Shown: positions 34,921-43,799 of the stretch, piece by piece | Layout of the letters: each line of letters opens with the position of its first letter | Numbering within the stretch: position 1 is the stretch's first letter | Source of the DNA: Grifola frondosa | Lineage: Eukaryota > Basidiomycota > Agaricomycetes > Polyporales > Grifolaceae | NCBI GenBank assembly: GCA_001683735.1 | Contig: LUGG01000003.1 | Location: 2,294,001 to 2,358,000, forward strand | Length of the DNA stretch: 64,000 nt | Direction of reading: 5' to 3' | Notes under the pieces: generated by a model | The model's input: only the letters and a program-made list of their open reading frames with translations | What the model was told of the DNA's origin: nothing | Databases searched by the model: none | Made by a program: the position numbers and the translations under genes

Positions 34921-37694
34921 ATGTCGACCAGAACTCAAAGAGCTGAATTCGCCGAGCTTGACAAAAAAGCCGCCCGGCTTTTGAAGGGTTACCAAATTCG
35001 TCCCGACGTGAAGGCAAGTGGCTACGTGGCATTTGCTATGCAGTGGTGGCAGGATCTGGTATGTCTCATTAAATTCGTCCGGCGTTTCGCTCATTTCTTG
35101 CAGTATGAGCTGCACTTGCAGGCACACAACCTGCGCAAGAAAGAGAATGCCACATGGCTTTACCCCGGTCTTTTACTGAGCGCGGTGACACATGCCAGTG
35201 TTGCCCAGGCAAGTGACAAAGAGGTGAACATCGAGGTCCTCTCAGCGGATGATCCGGCAATACAGGATTCGCCGCTATTGCGGCATGAAGTGCCTGAGGT
35301 ACGTTCATTTCTTTATCAGCTATTACTAAAAATTAACCATGATTACAGGCACATCCACAGAAACCATCGATGCCAGCACGTCGGCGCTCATCGAACCACC
35401 TGTGGCACCAAAGGCCACATTGCCGGCGGTCCAATCTAAGGCGCCGACAGTCGAAGTGCCGATGAACGTTGACTCGCCGGCAGTCAAGCCAACTGGGAAG
35501 GAGCCACCTGTCCTGTCCCACCCACGGCACATGCAGAGGTTGCCATTCCAGCAGCAAAGGCGACTGACAAAACACCGATCACAAGTATGTTCAGATATAT
35601 TTGCCGGTACTCACTAACTTGCCATCAGCTACAACCGTCCAAACTGCCGACACGCCAGTCGTAGATGTTGCTGCAGAAACGGCAATCGCACAGAGCAATG
35701 CCACTGCAGCGGCATTGCTTAAGTTGAACTTCAAGAAAACTGGTGGTGGCAATATTGCACGCACCGGTACGTAATTTGTTTTGCCGCATACATAATACTG
35801 ATGATCTTGCTAGTGACTGAAGGTGCGGCAAAGTCAACACCGGTGAATCTCAAGCGTTCAGGTCCTGAGCAAATGCCGGGCGGGGGGCACAGCAAGAAGC
35901 CGCGCATGATGGTCGCCAGCCCCGGCGTGGGCATCTCAAGGCCGCCAGCGGCAAAGGCAAAGTCCGTGAGGAAGATGTGGAGATGGCGAATGCAGAAGAG
36001 CCAGACGAGGAGGATGAGGCAGCTGGCAATGAGCCGGCAACTGATGTCAAGAGTAGGTGTTTCAAATTTAACCCCACTGCCTTGCTAATAATGTTTCCAG
36101 TCCGGGTCCACGCAAAACGACCGCCGGCAAAATGACCGCCTCGAAGCCGCCCGCCGGCAAAGGGAAAGGCCGCAAAGAAGATGTCGAGATGGAAGAGACC
36201 GAGGAGGTGGAAGAAGATGAGGATGCGCCCGGCGATGAGCCGGCAACTGAGGTCAAGAGTGTGTATTTCATTATTGCTTTCATCAATTTTGCTAATGCCT
36301 TTCAGTCCGGCGTCCGCGCAAGAAGACCAGCCGAAAAAGACGACGCCGAAGTCACCTGCCATAGTGCCGGATGAAGAGGGTGAGGAAGAGGAGGATGACG
36401 GCAAACCAGTGCTGTTCAAGGTGTCGGTAAGCGTAATTTTGTTTGCCGCCGGCAATTGCGATACTAACAATTACACAGGAGTTCGAATGCACGGCATGCA
36501 ACACCGAGAAGGTACCGTGCTACATTCAAACCACCCGGGCGACCTCTTGCGGATATTGCCGTGGTTTGAAGATCAGCTGCAGCCTTGCGACAAAGGCTGA
36601 CAAGGCTCGCCGGCTCACCGCCAAAGAGGTTCAAGACCTTGAGCAAGACGAAGCACGACTTGAACGTGAGGCGCGCGGCGAATCACTCCCAGAACTCGAC
36701 GAGACCTATGTTGAGTATTACCGGAAGGGTATCCGCAAGCTCAAGGACCAGAAGACCACGGGGGCAGCGAAGACTCCGGCGCCACCCAAAACGCCGGCAC
36801 CGGCAAAGTCACGCAAGACCGCAAAGCCCGTGTCTCGCGTCAACGCCGGTGAGCATATTCTCGCTGTTTGTTATCTTTACCATATTTTGTAGCTTACGTT
36901 TTAGTGCCGCTCATTGCAGATGCCGGCTCGTCGAAGGTCACTGCCGGCAAACCCTCTACCACTCTCCCTTCGCCGCCGCCAATCATCAAAATGAACCCAC
37001 AGACCGGCAAAACCACTCCTAACCTCCCAGTCAGACTTTTCAACATTCTGGCCCAAGATGACGAAGAAACGCCGGATGAAGGCAGTGACGGTGAGATGAC
37101 GACCGAGGGCAAGGCACCATGCCAAATGCCGAGCGCGCGCTCGTACTGGCCTCAGCGGACACTGACCGCCAGATACGCACCCTCATCACCGCTGATGTGG
37201 TCGCCGCTTTGGAACAACAATTCCAGCAGGTATTCGCCATGTCGGCGAAAGTGGACACCATCGCCACCCAGGTCGCCGGTCTTTCTCATTTGCCCACCCA
37301 GGTCACCGAGATGCGTGGCGATGTGGGTGAAATCAAACACCAGCTCGCCGATGTCCATGCCGGCCAAAACAAGACCCTGGAGTTCCTGCAACTGGAGAGG
37401 GTGTTGACCGAGCGGCAGCAGCAGACATCGGCCCAGCGAAATGCCGGCGTGGAGACTCTCATGGAGTCCATGCGCCAGCAGTTGATTGCCCTGCAGCCGT
37501 CAGCTGCAGCCTCACTCACGGCATTGCCTGGATTGATCCAGCCGATGAACACCGGCATGGCGAATAGTGGAACGCCGGCAGGAGGTGGACCTTCAGGTGC
37601 GGCTGTTGCTGGGCAGAAGGCAGGTGGTGAGATGACCGGCGAAGGGCAGGGTGGTGCCCCGGCAAAGGACTCTGATAATCAGGCAGAGAAGTGA
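34921..37694 (+). CDS. KDZ cargo gene with Zn(II)2Cys6-like cluster
   Basis: Begins MSTRTQRAEFAELDKKAARL, and exon 1 ends WWQDL at a gtatgt donor. Exon 2 starts YELHLQAHNLRKKE after cttgcag. Several short exons follow that are rich in Pro, Ala and acidic residues, including a duplicated exon. The exon starting near 36480 reads FECTACNTEKVPCY and then SCGYCRGLKISCS. The cysteine spacing is C-x2-C-x6-C-x9-C-x2-C-x6-C, which fits the fungal binuclear zinc cluster rule. A basic, helical segment follows. The last exons hold a coiled-coil-like stretch (TQVTEMRGDVGEIKHQLADV, LERVLTERQQQ) and end at 37694. DNA binding followed by self-association through the coiled coil is a reasonable inference. A role in transposition or element regulation is not shown. 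Confidence 0.6.
35961..36370 (+). repeat. Tandem duplication of an exon and its intron
   Basis: A segment starting gaagatgtggagatg at about 35968 recurs as gaagatgtcgagatg at about 36177. Both encode an acidic EDVEM...E-E-x-E-DE run ending NEPAT or DEPAT, then V-K-S, then a gt donor. Both are followed by a similar intron and a ccgggtccacgc or ccggcgtccgcgc acceptor-side sequence. The unit is about 210 bp. Confidence 0.75.
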
Positions 37695-38016
37695 AATGCC
37701 GGCCTCGGTCTTCCCCTTGTATCTTGTCTTGAATTACTTGTACAATGTATCGCGATTTGATTGGATGTATGCTATTTATTTTGGTCATGAGTGAGGGTGA
37801 ATGCTTAATCGCCGGTTGACCAGATCGCCGGAGTGGCCAGCCATCAGATGCCTTTGAATGCCGGCAAACGTCTTCACCGGCATTGTTCTGGTTACTTTGT
37901 TCTCCCCTTTTGGGCGGTTGATTGTTCTGCTGAGTTTAAACCTTCTGCAGAAACACTTTTAAGCTGCACATTTCCTGATACCCATCATCACATTCTATCA
38001 CATCCCACTGCTTATC

Positions 38017-38751
38017 ATGTCATCTGAACACCAAGAAAATGCCGAAGACATCGCCGCTCAAACACAGTCGAAAGACCTTTATTTTCGTTGTGCCGCCACC
38101 GAAATGCAGATCCGCGAATGGCGTATTTGGCACGCCATCAAGGCATTTCCCCGGATGCCGACGAGGACAACTATCTGCGGTGGTGCCAAGGTCTGGAGAA
38201 TGAACTGGTGAGTTACAACATTGTTAGGTCATCCGGCATTTGCACTCAAGTGCCGGAAAGGTTCATATCAAGGACCTCATCGGCAAAATGTTTCTCACCG
38301 GATACCAACCATTCATTCCCCGGCTTGTCTCCGTTCTCATTCACCACTCCCTCCACTGGGAGCGTGGACGGTACTTCGTCGGTATGGGTGCCTTGTCTAT
38401 GCCCACCGGTAACCCCCCGGCAATTCCTGCGGCATTTGAATCCATCGCCAAACGCCATGCCTGGTGGACCTGGCTCGAAAAGCCACACCCGTCTCCGCCA
38501 ATTTGGTGGAAGGATCCCAAAGTTCGCTACGTACGTATTGCCATTCGATGATACTCTCGGTGTTCTGACATTTCTCCAGCGTGACCACTCGTATTATGCG
38601 TGCCGACTGGGAGGAATTAAGCGAACGGGTGTTCGAGTTGGAAGAGGAGATCAGGAATCATTATGAGCGGCAACAGAGCCAGATTGCCGGGTTGGAAGTT
38701 AAGATTCGAAGTGCCGAGGAGACGATATTGAGCAAATACAACGCGAATTAG
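38017..38751 (+). CDS. KDZ cargo gene with C-terminal coiled coil
   Basis: Starts MSSEHQENAEDIAAQTQSKD. Further exon pieces read TEMQIREWRIWHAIKAF, DEDNYLRWCQGLENEL, IKDLIGKMFLTGYQP and then IAKRHAWWTWLEKP. A gt donor near 38531 and an acceptor ctccag near 38579 lead into the last exon. That exon encodes MRADWEELSERVFELEEEIR and a heptad-like helix to a stop at about 38751. The total would be about 190-200 residues. It lies 323 bp after the Zn(II)2Cys6-like gene on the same strand and is the last gene before the right terminal repeat. Family unknown. Confidence 0.5.
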
Positions 38752-39136
38752 TATATCTGTCTTCGGTGTAATGTTTTCGGCAAATGATGTACTAGTTTTC
38801 GGCAATTTGGTTCGAATACCATGCACGTTTGGTATCGGTCTACTGGCATTGAATGTTACATGATTAGTTGTAGTGAGGATTCTCCGGTCATGCTGCGCTC
38901 GGTCATCTGGCAATATATTCACATTTGTCATAATTACCTTCAGGCCGGTTCAGTTTTGATGAATATAGCAGAAACCACGTGATTTGGCTTTTGTTGAGGT
39001 GACTGCTTGTAGGCAAAGCATGTTTGCCGGCCCGGCATATGATATGTAAAGTTGTCCCACCCCACCGGCATTTCGGTACTATTCAAGATATCTGGAGTGT
39101 TACACGGCCGGACTGTGATTGATGGTCTGATATAAA
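38752..39136. other. Right arm of the KDZ element, non-coding
   Basis: No gene recognised. It includes one inverted copy of the subterminal motif (ggccggactgtgatt near 39106), another at the edge of the terminal repeat, and several gccgg words. Confidence 0.5.
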
Positions 39137-39259
39137 TGCCGGCCGGACTGTAAATACAGGAAACACCGAATGACCGGCCGGGACCGGCTGGCCTGTAATA
39201 ACAGGTCATATTTTTGACCGGCTGACTGTTAGCAACAGGAACATATGACTGAAAGGTGT
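39137..39259 (-). repeat. Right terminal inverted repeat of the KDZ element (123 bp)
   Basis: Reverse complement of the left repeat (21741-21863). Both start with ggccggactgtaaatacagg-type sequence inside and end 20 bp beyond the conserved CCTGTT/AACAGG, giving equal lengths. The outer end abuts GAGGATGG at 39260-39267. Confidence 0.9.
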
Positions 39260-39267
39260 GAGGATGG
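39260..39267. repeat. Target-site duplication, right copy (GAGGATGG)
   Basis: Direct copy of 21733-21740. The pre-insertion Gypsy sequence would have read GAGGATGG followed by tccagatttcag and the purine tract. Confidence 0.75.
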
Positions 39268-39281
39268 TCCAGATTTCAGTT

Positions 39282-39290
39282 GGGAGGAGA
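39282..39290 (+). promoter_or_regulatory. Polypurine tract of the Gypsy element
   Basis: GGGAGGAGA lies directly before the 3' LTR start TGATACGACC, the expected place for plus-strand DNA priming. Its presence beside this LTR shows that the LTR is the 3' end of a full element, not a solo LTR. Confidence 0.75.
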
Positions 39291-40261
39291 TGATACGACC
39301 CCTATTCCTTCTAGCCACCAATCCATTCATTTTTCGATCTCCTGCAACTTTCGCAATGTCTTCCGACTTCGGCGACTTCACCTCTTTTCTCTCGGCACTC
39401 TGACTTCTCCGACATCCCCACGGCCTGACCGGCCCGATCCTTCGACATTCACGCTCCAGTTACTGGCCTCCAACATACCCGGTGCTGAGCTACTGTGCAA
39501 CGGCCTGATATTCCCCAATTTCTCGACTCATCTAGGCTTGATCATCCCTACCTCTTCCGACTGTTTCCGGTTTTCCCCTTATACTTCTCACCTCTTATTC
39601 ACTTCCTGACCTTTCTGCTTTTGTCCCGTCGGGATCGGTGTGTGCATACTCCTGACCTGGTGCACCGACTTTCCGTTTCTAGCCAAATTCTCTTTATTTC
39701 ATTCGTTGCCCATTTTCCCTTCATGTCTCCCTAGCCTAATAGCTACTTCCGACCTCGCCGATTTACAGCCCTCCTACAAAATTAGTGTAGCCTATATAAG
39801 AAGCCTCATATACTCGCTACAGAACAAGTTGATTCCTCCTCTCAGAGCTCAGACTTCAAAAACACTGCGATTGCGACTGCGACTTCGACTGCGACTCCAA
39901 TTGCAACTGCAACTACGACTCTCCCACTTCTCTTGTTGTGACTTCAGTTACCACTTCCCCTGTGACTTTTGTTGCGACTCCTACTACTGCGACTTCTGCG
40001 ACATCTTCCTAGTCCTTGACTCCCCTTATTTGCGATTGCATCCTTTGTATTCTTGTGGCACTTAGCTTTACACATACTCATCCTCCATATTCTTGTAGTT
40101 CTCTGACCACACCCATGCCCTTACAGTGCTTGTGTCGTAGCTGTCGCATCGAGTCGGAAGCTGCTTCGAGACTCTGAGGCCCACTTGCACACTTAGTCTC
40201 GCGTGTTATTGGTCGCTTATTATTGTTATTATAGGTGTCTAGATAGTGCGCAGGGATATCA
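39291..40261 (+). repeat. 3' LTR of the Gypsy element
   Basis: 971 bp, from TGATACGACC to GGGATATCA. It pairs with 10141-11164. It has a shorter hexamer array and scattered transitions. The flanking base pattern ccgg follows at 40262-40265. Confidence 0.9.
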
Positions 40262-40389
40262 CCGGAGTAGTCAATGAGAAACAGTAAGCTCATTAATTTG
40301 ATACGGGGCCCTACATCTACGATGCGCTTGCAGTTGTGATCCCGCACGAGCGCAAGCTCTTGCAGGAGGTTGGAAAGCATGTAAATTCC
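40262..40389 (-). pseudogene. Upstream exon of the host gene split by the Gypsy element
   Basis: The minus strand has an acceptor (gtgtttcag) just right of 40389 and then an open exon reading GIYMLSNLLQELALVRDHNC and KRIVDVGP, running into the Gypsy target site. Part of it (NLLQELALVRDH) is faintly like the linker of neutral trehalase, but the agreement stops soon after, so I do not call trehalase. The reading stays open into the flank at 10140, where a gtaag donor follows, so both sides may belong to one gene of unknown function. Confidence 0.4.
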
Positions 40390-41806
40390 CTGAAACACTG
40401 AGCACCAGCACACCTCCTCAGAACTTAGGAAGTGATGAAGTGTACCTATTTCTCAACATGGCAATCCAGCCATGTGCCTCACAGAAAGGAACTTGAAGAT
40501 GCCAACTTCTTCAATTTCGGAGCAACCGGAAATCGCAGATGCTCCCCTTTGATCGATGGAGCAACAACACCCCATTTCACATCTCACCTTATGCAACTGA
40601 TCTTCAACTGTCAGTACCCTGGGCTGAAAATGCTTGGTGCTGGCCTTGCCGTGATGCTAGCCATCATGCTTCAGTGTTTGGGATCCCGGGAGAACCATCG
40701 GGAATCTATTGTGGGGCTTTCCTTGATGGTGGGCTCCAATATTTCACCCAGATGCATTTTGGCCCTTCCATGCCCTCGGATGGACCATTGATACTCTCTT
40801 GCTGGCTCCAACCTATAAAACAACAAATACGTATCCTATAGGTTGTAAAGTCAGTAGCAATGAGATTTGACGTGAAGGGGCTCTCGATTTCTCACGGAGG
40901 TCCCTTACACTGGGTTGTGCAACTGATTACACTCGTAAGTCGCAAGTAAATCACGTTGTCGTGTATTTCCAGCGATCGGTATTAAACAACCACTACTTTT
41001 ACCAAACAATCAAAAGACTATCTGACGAGAGTAATATTTGTTTTATAGCGAGGGGTTATTTCCTAGAAATGACGGGTGCACCAAGCTTGACGGGGTTTCC
41101 TACTTTTCCGGACAGAGGCTCAGTCGAGTTCGGTGTGAAAGCGTACTTTCTACTTTTCGCAAGGATCACAATGCTCTGTGGTTTCGTTCTACGGTGTTCG
41201 ATTACTCGAAATATACCTATGGGGACTAGAAACAATAGCAAGGCTTGACTTAAATAGCTTGCTCTGTCAGTACACTACAAACTTCCTACAAAGTCACTGC
41301 CTTGATGCAGTACTTTGCTACTACGACGAATTCCGCCTGGTGAATGGGGAAATGCTCCTGGACTTCTTTCCAGAGACTTATACTCCTCAATCCACTCACA
41401 GGACAACTATCCAAACAATAACAAACTCTTTCTTACACTGCTCACCTGGTGCCTTTGCGACAGGGTTTCTGTCCTAACAAAGGTCTGACAAACTTAATCT
41501 GCCTAAACTTGCGCTCCCAAAGTCTCTTGCTTTGGCAAGCTAACAATCTAGGTCAGTAACTTCTGATCTTCTTTTCCTAACCTTGTGCTTCCAGAATCTC
41601 TTGTCTGGACAGTTGACAATTTAGGTAACTTCCTTTGCGACAGAACTCTGTCCTAACAAAGGTCTTGAAATCTTCAACCTTTTGCCTGAACTTGCACTTC
41701 CAAAGTCTCTTGCTTTGGCAAGTTAACAATCCAGGTCAATACTTAGTAAGCAGATGGGCCTAGGCAATACTTCTGATGTGCCTCAGTTAAGAGAAAGAAT
41801 ATAAAT
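40390..41806. other. Unassigned repeat-derived DNA
   Basis: Frames at 40432-40841 and 40961-41248 are open but overlap in several registers and have no recognisable family. The part 41452-41742 is a degenerate repeat, annotated separately. Probably old element sequence. Confidence 0.4.
41452..41742 (+). repeat. Degenerate direct repeat
   Basis: A block beginning cctttgcgacag, with ctgtcctaacaaaggtct and ttgctttggcaag, occurs at about 41452-41567 and again at about 41629-41742. Between them lies a shorter copy (cctaaccttgtgcttcc...). The full period is about 177 bp. Confidence 0.75.
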
Positions 41807-42330
41807 TGTGAGGGAGTGCTACTGAGGGAGGAATCTGGGGGGGGAAGAATATATTCGAATGATTTGGGCGATTTTTCGCTCGCCCTTATATACCCTCCTG
41901 AATCCTTCCATTCTATTCTATTCTATTCTATTCTATGGCTGACTAATCCCCTTCTTGCTTACCAATCCACTCCCAATGCTTACCAATCCACCAATTTTCC
42001 TGCTGACGAATGGCTTTTGGAAGTTGCTGGAAGCATCTCTAACCTGCTAGTATTTCTGCACAGTTCTGTCTCCTTCTGGACAATTCTCCCAGGTTCTATA
42101 AGTTCCTAGGATGTTCTCCATGATCCTATGTTATTCTGGAATCTGTCAGAATATTCTGGAAATTTCCTTGAGCTTCTGGATTATTCCAGGACATTCTGAA
42201 GTAGAAATTTCGATTAAAGTCCTTCTTTTGAAGACTGTAATCTTCTGGAAAGTTCCGGAAACTTCTTCTCTGCTAGGCTATTCCAGAATGTTCATGAATA
42301 TGAAGCCACAGGTCTATTTGTCCATGTCAC
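41807..42330 (+). other. LTR-like AT-rich stretch with a microsatellite
   Basis: TGTGAGGGAGTGCTACTGAGGG followed by a TATA-like cttatatacc (near 41884) resembles the start and promoter of a small LTR, but no matching end or second copy was found. An ATTCT pentamer repeat of about five units lies at 41910-41935. After it, many ttctgg words suggest decayed repetitive DNA. Confidence 0.35.
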
Positions 42331-42466
42331 AGTTGCCACAGTGTCCATTTGCTGATCCAATCCAGATTATATGATATGGATTTGGTGAAATGTGCTGAGT
42401 AATGACAAATGTGTGCAAATAGAGAGGAATGGGATAAGTCTTTGCATAGCATAGATGTGTCCCTAA

Positions 42467-42871
42467 TTATCCTGCACTTTCTTTTGCAGCTTGCTTCTTT
42501 ATCATTATTTTCTTCATCATGGAAACTCGCAAGGGTATGCTGTCTCGATGATGTGGTTTCCATCCTATCTTCTGACCAATCTGATAACTCCTTTTCTGCC
42601 ATGCTCTCTTTCCTGCAGGTCTTTGTATTACCGGCTTGGGTGGGGGAGCGTAAAGGCCATCTTCTAATTCTTCATTAATATGCTCTTCTGATTTCTCACT
42701 TTCTTCTGCTATAGTCTCCTCTTCTAATGCGTTAGTGTCTTCATAAGTGACACTTTGAGAGAGAGGGTGTTCATATAGAGAACTGCTTGGAATCATGACG
42801 AAAGTTGGGAGTAACTGACAGTGAACGAAATAAATGAGGATATAATGAGAAATGTAATCGACATTGACCAT
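42467..42871 (-). CDS. Unknown ORF with acidic centre
   Basis: A 134-codon minus frame. Its middle (ALEEETIAEESEKSEEHINE) is strongly acidic and is followed by LYAPPPKPVIQRPAGKRAW and a basic tail. The composition looks protein-like, but no family or introns were recognised. It could be an exon fragment of a degraded gene. Confidence 0.3.
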   Translation of the reverse strand: MVNVDYISHYILIYFVHCQLLPTFVMIPSSSLYEHPLSQSVTYEDTNALEEETIAEESEKSEEHINEELEDGLYAPPPKPVIQRPAGKRAWQKRSYQIGQKIGWKPHHRDSIPLRVSMMKKIMIKKQAAKESAG

Positions 42872-43198
42872 ATTCGTACATAGCCTTGTTGCTCGAAATT
42901 AAGGGTATAGGTCATAACACGTGACATATTCTCGATATGGTTGACACTGCGTAATCCTTTTGATAAGTGACTAGCACTTGACTTTGCTGCCACCTAACAT
43001 TGCCAATTGTGTCTACAATAGGTATGTTATAGGATTATTGGTGATAAGTATATCGATGAAAGTTGTTGACTTTATAGTTGGAATAGATTTGATTCGTATC
43101 GCAATACATTTATTCCAACAGTCAGTTGCCTGCGTAGTTTGCTCATCGTAACTAATTGAGCAAGCTACTGATCAGCCATTTCGATTGATATAGTGTCC

Positions 43199-43576
43199 TT
43201 CTTTGAACTCTCTGCTGAAACTCGCTACGACTTCATCGTTCATTCTCGGGCTGTTGCTGATGCACTCGACATCGGGGCTAGGCAGATTTGTCATGATATT
43301 CGAGTACTGGGATGACTTCGGAGTGATGGCCGTTCGGTACATATCGGTTATCCTGACCGGTTCATTCTCTATCTCGGGGAGAGCTATCTCGAGCAACTTC
43401 TTCGGCGCATTACTAATGATGACCATGTCCCTCTCCGCACATTATTCAATCTGCGACGTTTCCATACTCAGTTTCCACGATTATATCGGAAACGCCTTTA
43501 TGTGATTCGGTGCCTTGGTACATCCCATCTCTTGACTACTATATTTAGGGAGGATGAGGATTTCTTTTGGGCCTGA
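43199..43576 (+). pseudogene. Unknown protein fragment with one in-frame stop
   Basis: A 126-codon frame reads FFELSAETRYDFIVHSRAVA and ends its first part at VLG, followed by a TGA and then LRSDGRSVHIGYPDRF and LESYLEQLL-like sequence. Apart from that stop it is a continuous, globular-looking protein (LRRFHTQFPRLYRKRLYVIR). A likely continuation follows an acceptor ttgacag near 43637 (NEYEMLVVPDLRC, ending EGMA). I do not recognise the family. The stop could be a CGA or TGG to TGA change. Confidence 0.4.
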
Positions 43577-43799
43577 AGAAGTAGTATAGATCTGATTCTA
43601 TGTAGTACTTCTTTTGTAGGATTATTTCAATATTGACAGTCCTTCCTAATGAGTATGAGATGCTAGTGGTGCCAGACTTGAGATGTGCTGATCAATGGTC
43701 ACATTGCCATGTTCGAGTACCAATCCATTTTGGTGCACGACAACGTATCGCTGAATACTTGGAAAACGTAGAACAATATGAAGGAATGGCTTAACAGTT

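Larger units (their letters stand above)
21741..39259 (-). mobile_element. KDZ DNA transposon carrying a TET/JBP gene (17.5 kb)
   Basis: The element is 17,519 bp with 123-bp terminal inverted repeats and an 8-bp target duplication. Between them are, from left, an unknown three-exon gene, a doubtful ORF, the KDZ transposase and a TET/JBP dioxygenase (all minus). These are followed by an unknown gene (plus), another (minus), a Zn(II)2Cys6-like gene (plus) and a coiled-coil gene (plus). The word TGCCGG recurs throughout, including in exons, which marks the block as one compositional unit. It is inserted between the antisense-gene promoter and the polypurine tract of the Gypsy element, so it is younger than that insertion. 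The strand given is that of the transposase. Confidence 0.9.
10141..40261 (+). mobile_element. Gypsy LTR retrotransposon split by nested insertions
   Basis: Two LTRs face the same way 28 kb apart and share start (TGATAYGACCCC) and end (GGGATATCA). They are about 95% identical over the first 380 bases by eye, with mostly C/T and A/G differences. The 4-bp flanks are ctgg (10137-10140) and ccgg (40262-40265), one transition apart. The older solo LTR shows the same duplication length. Between them lie gag, protease, RT, RNase H and integrase in Gypsy order, then an antisense gene, a 17.5-kb KDZ transposon, and a purine tract directly before the 3' LTR. Without the KDZ insertion the element is about 12.6 kb. 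Premature stops and frameshifts show it is dead. Confidence 0.88.

Noticed and set aside
40262..40389. Neutral trehalase exon
   Set aside because: NLLQELALVRDH resembles the trehalase linker, but the following residues do not agree and no catalytic trehalase motif is near. Kept as an unknown exon.
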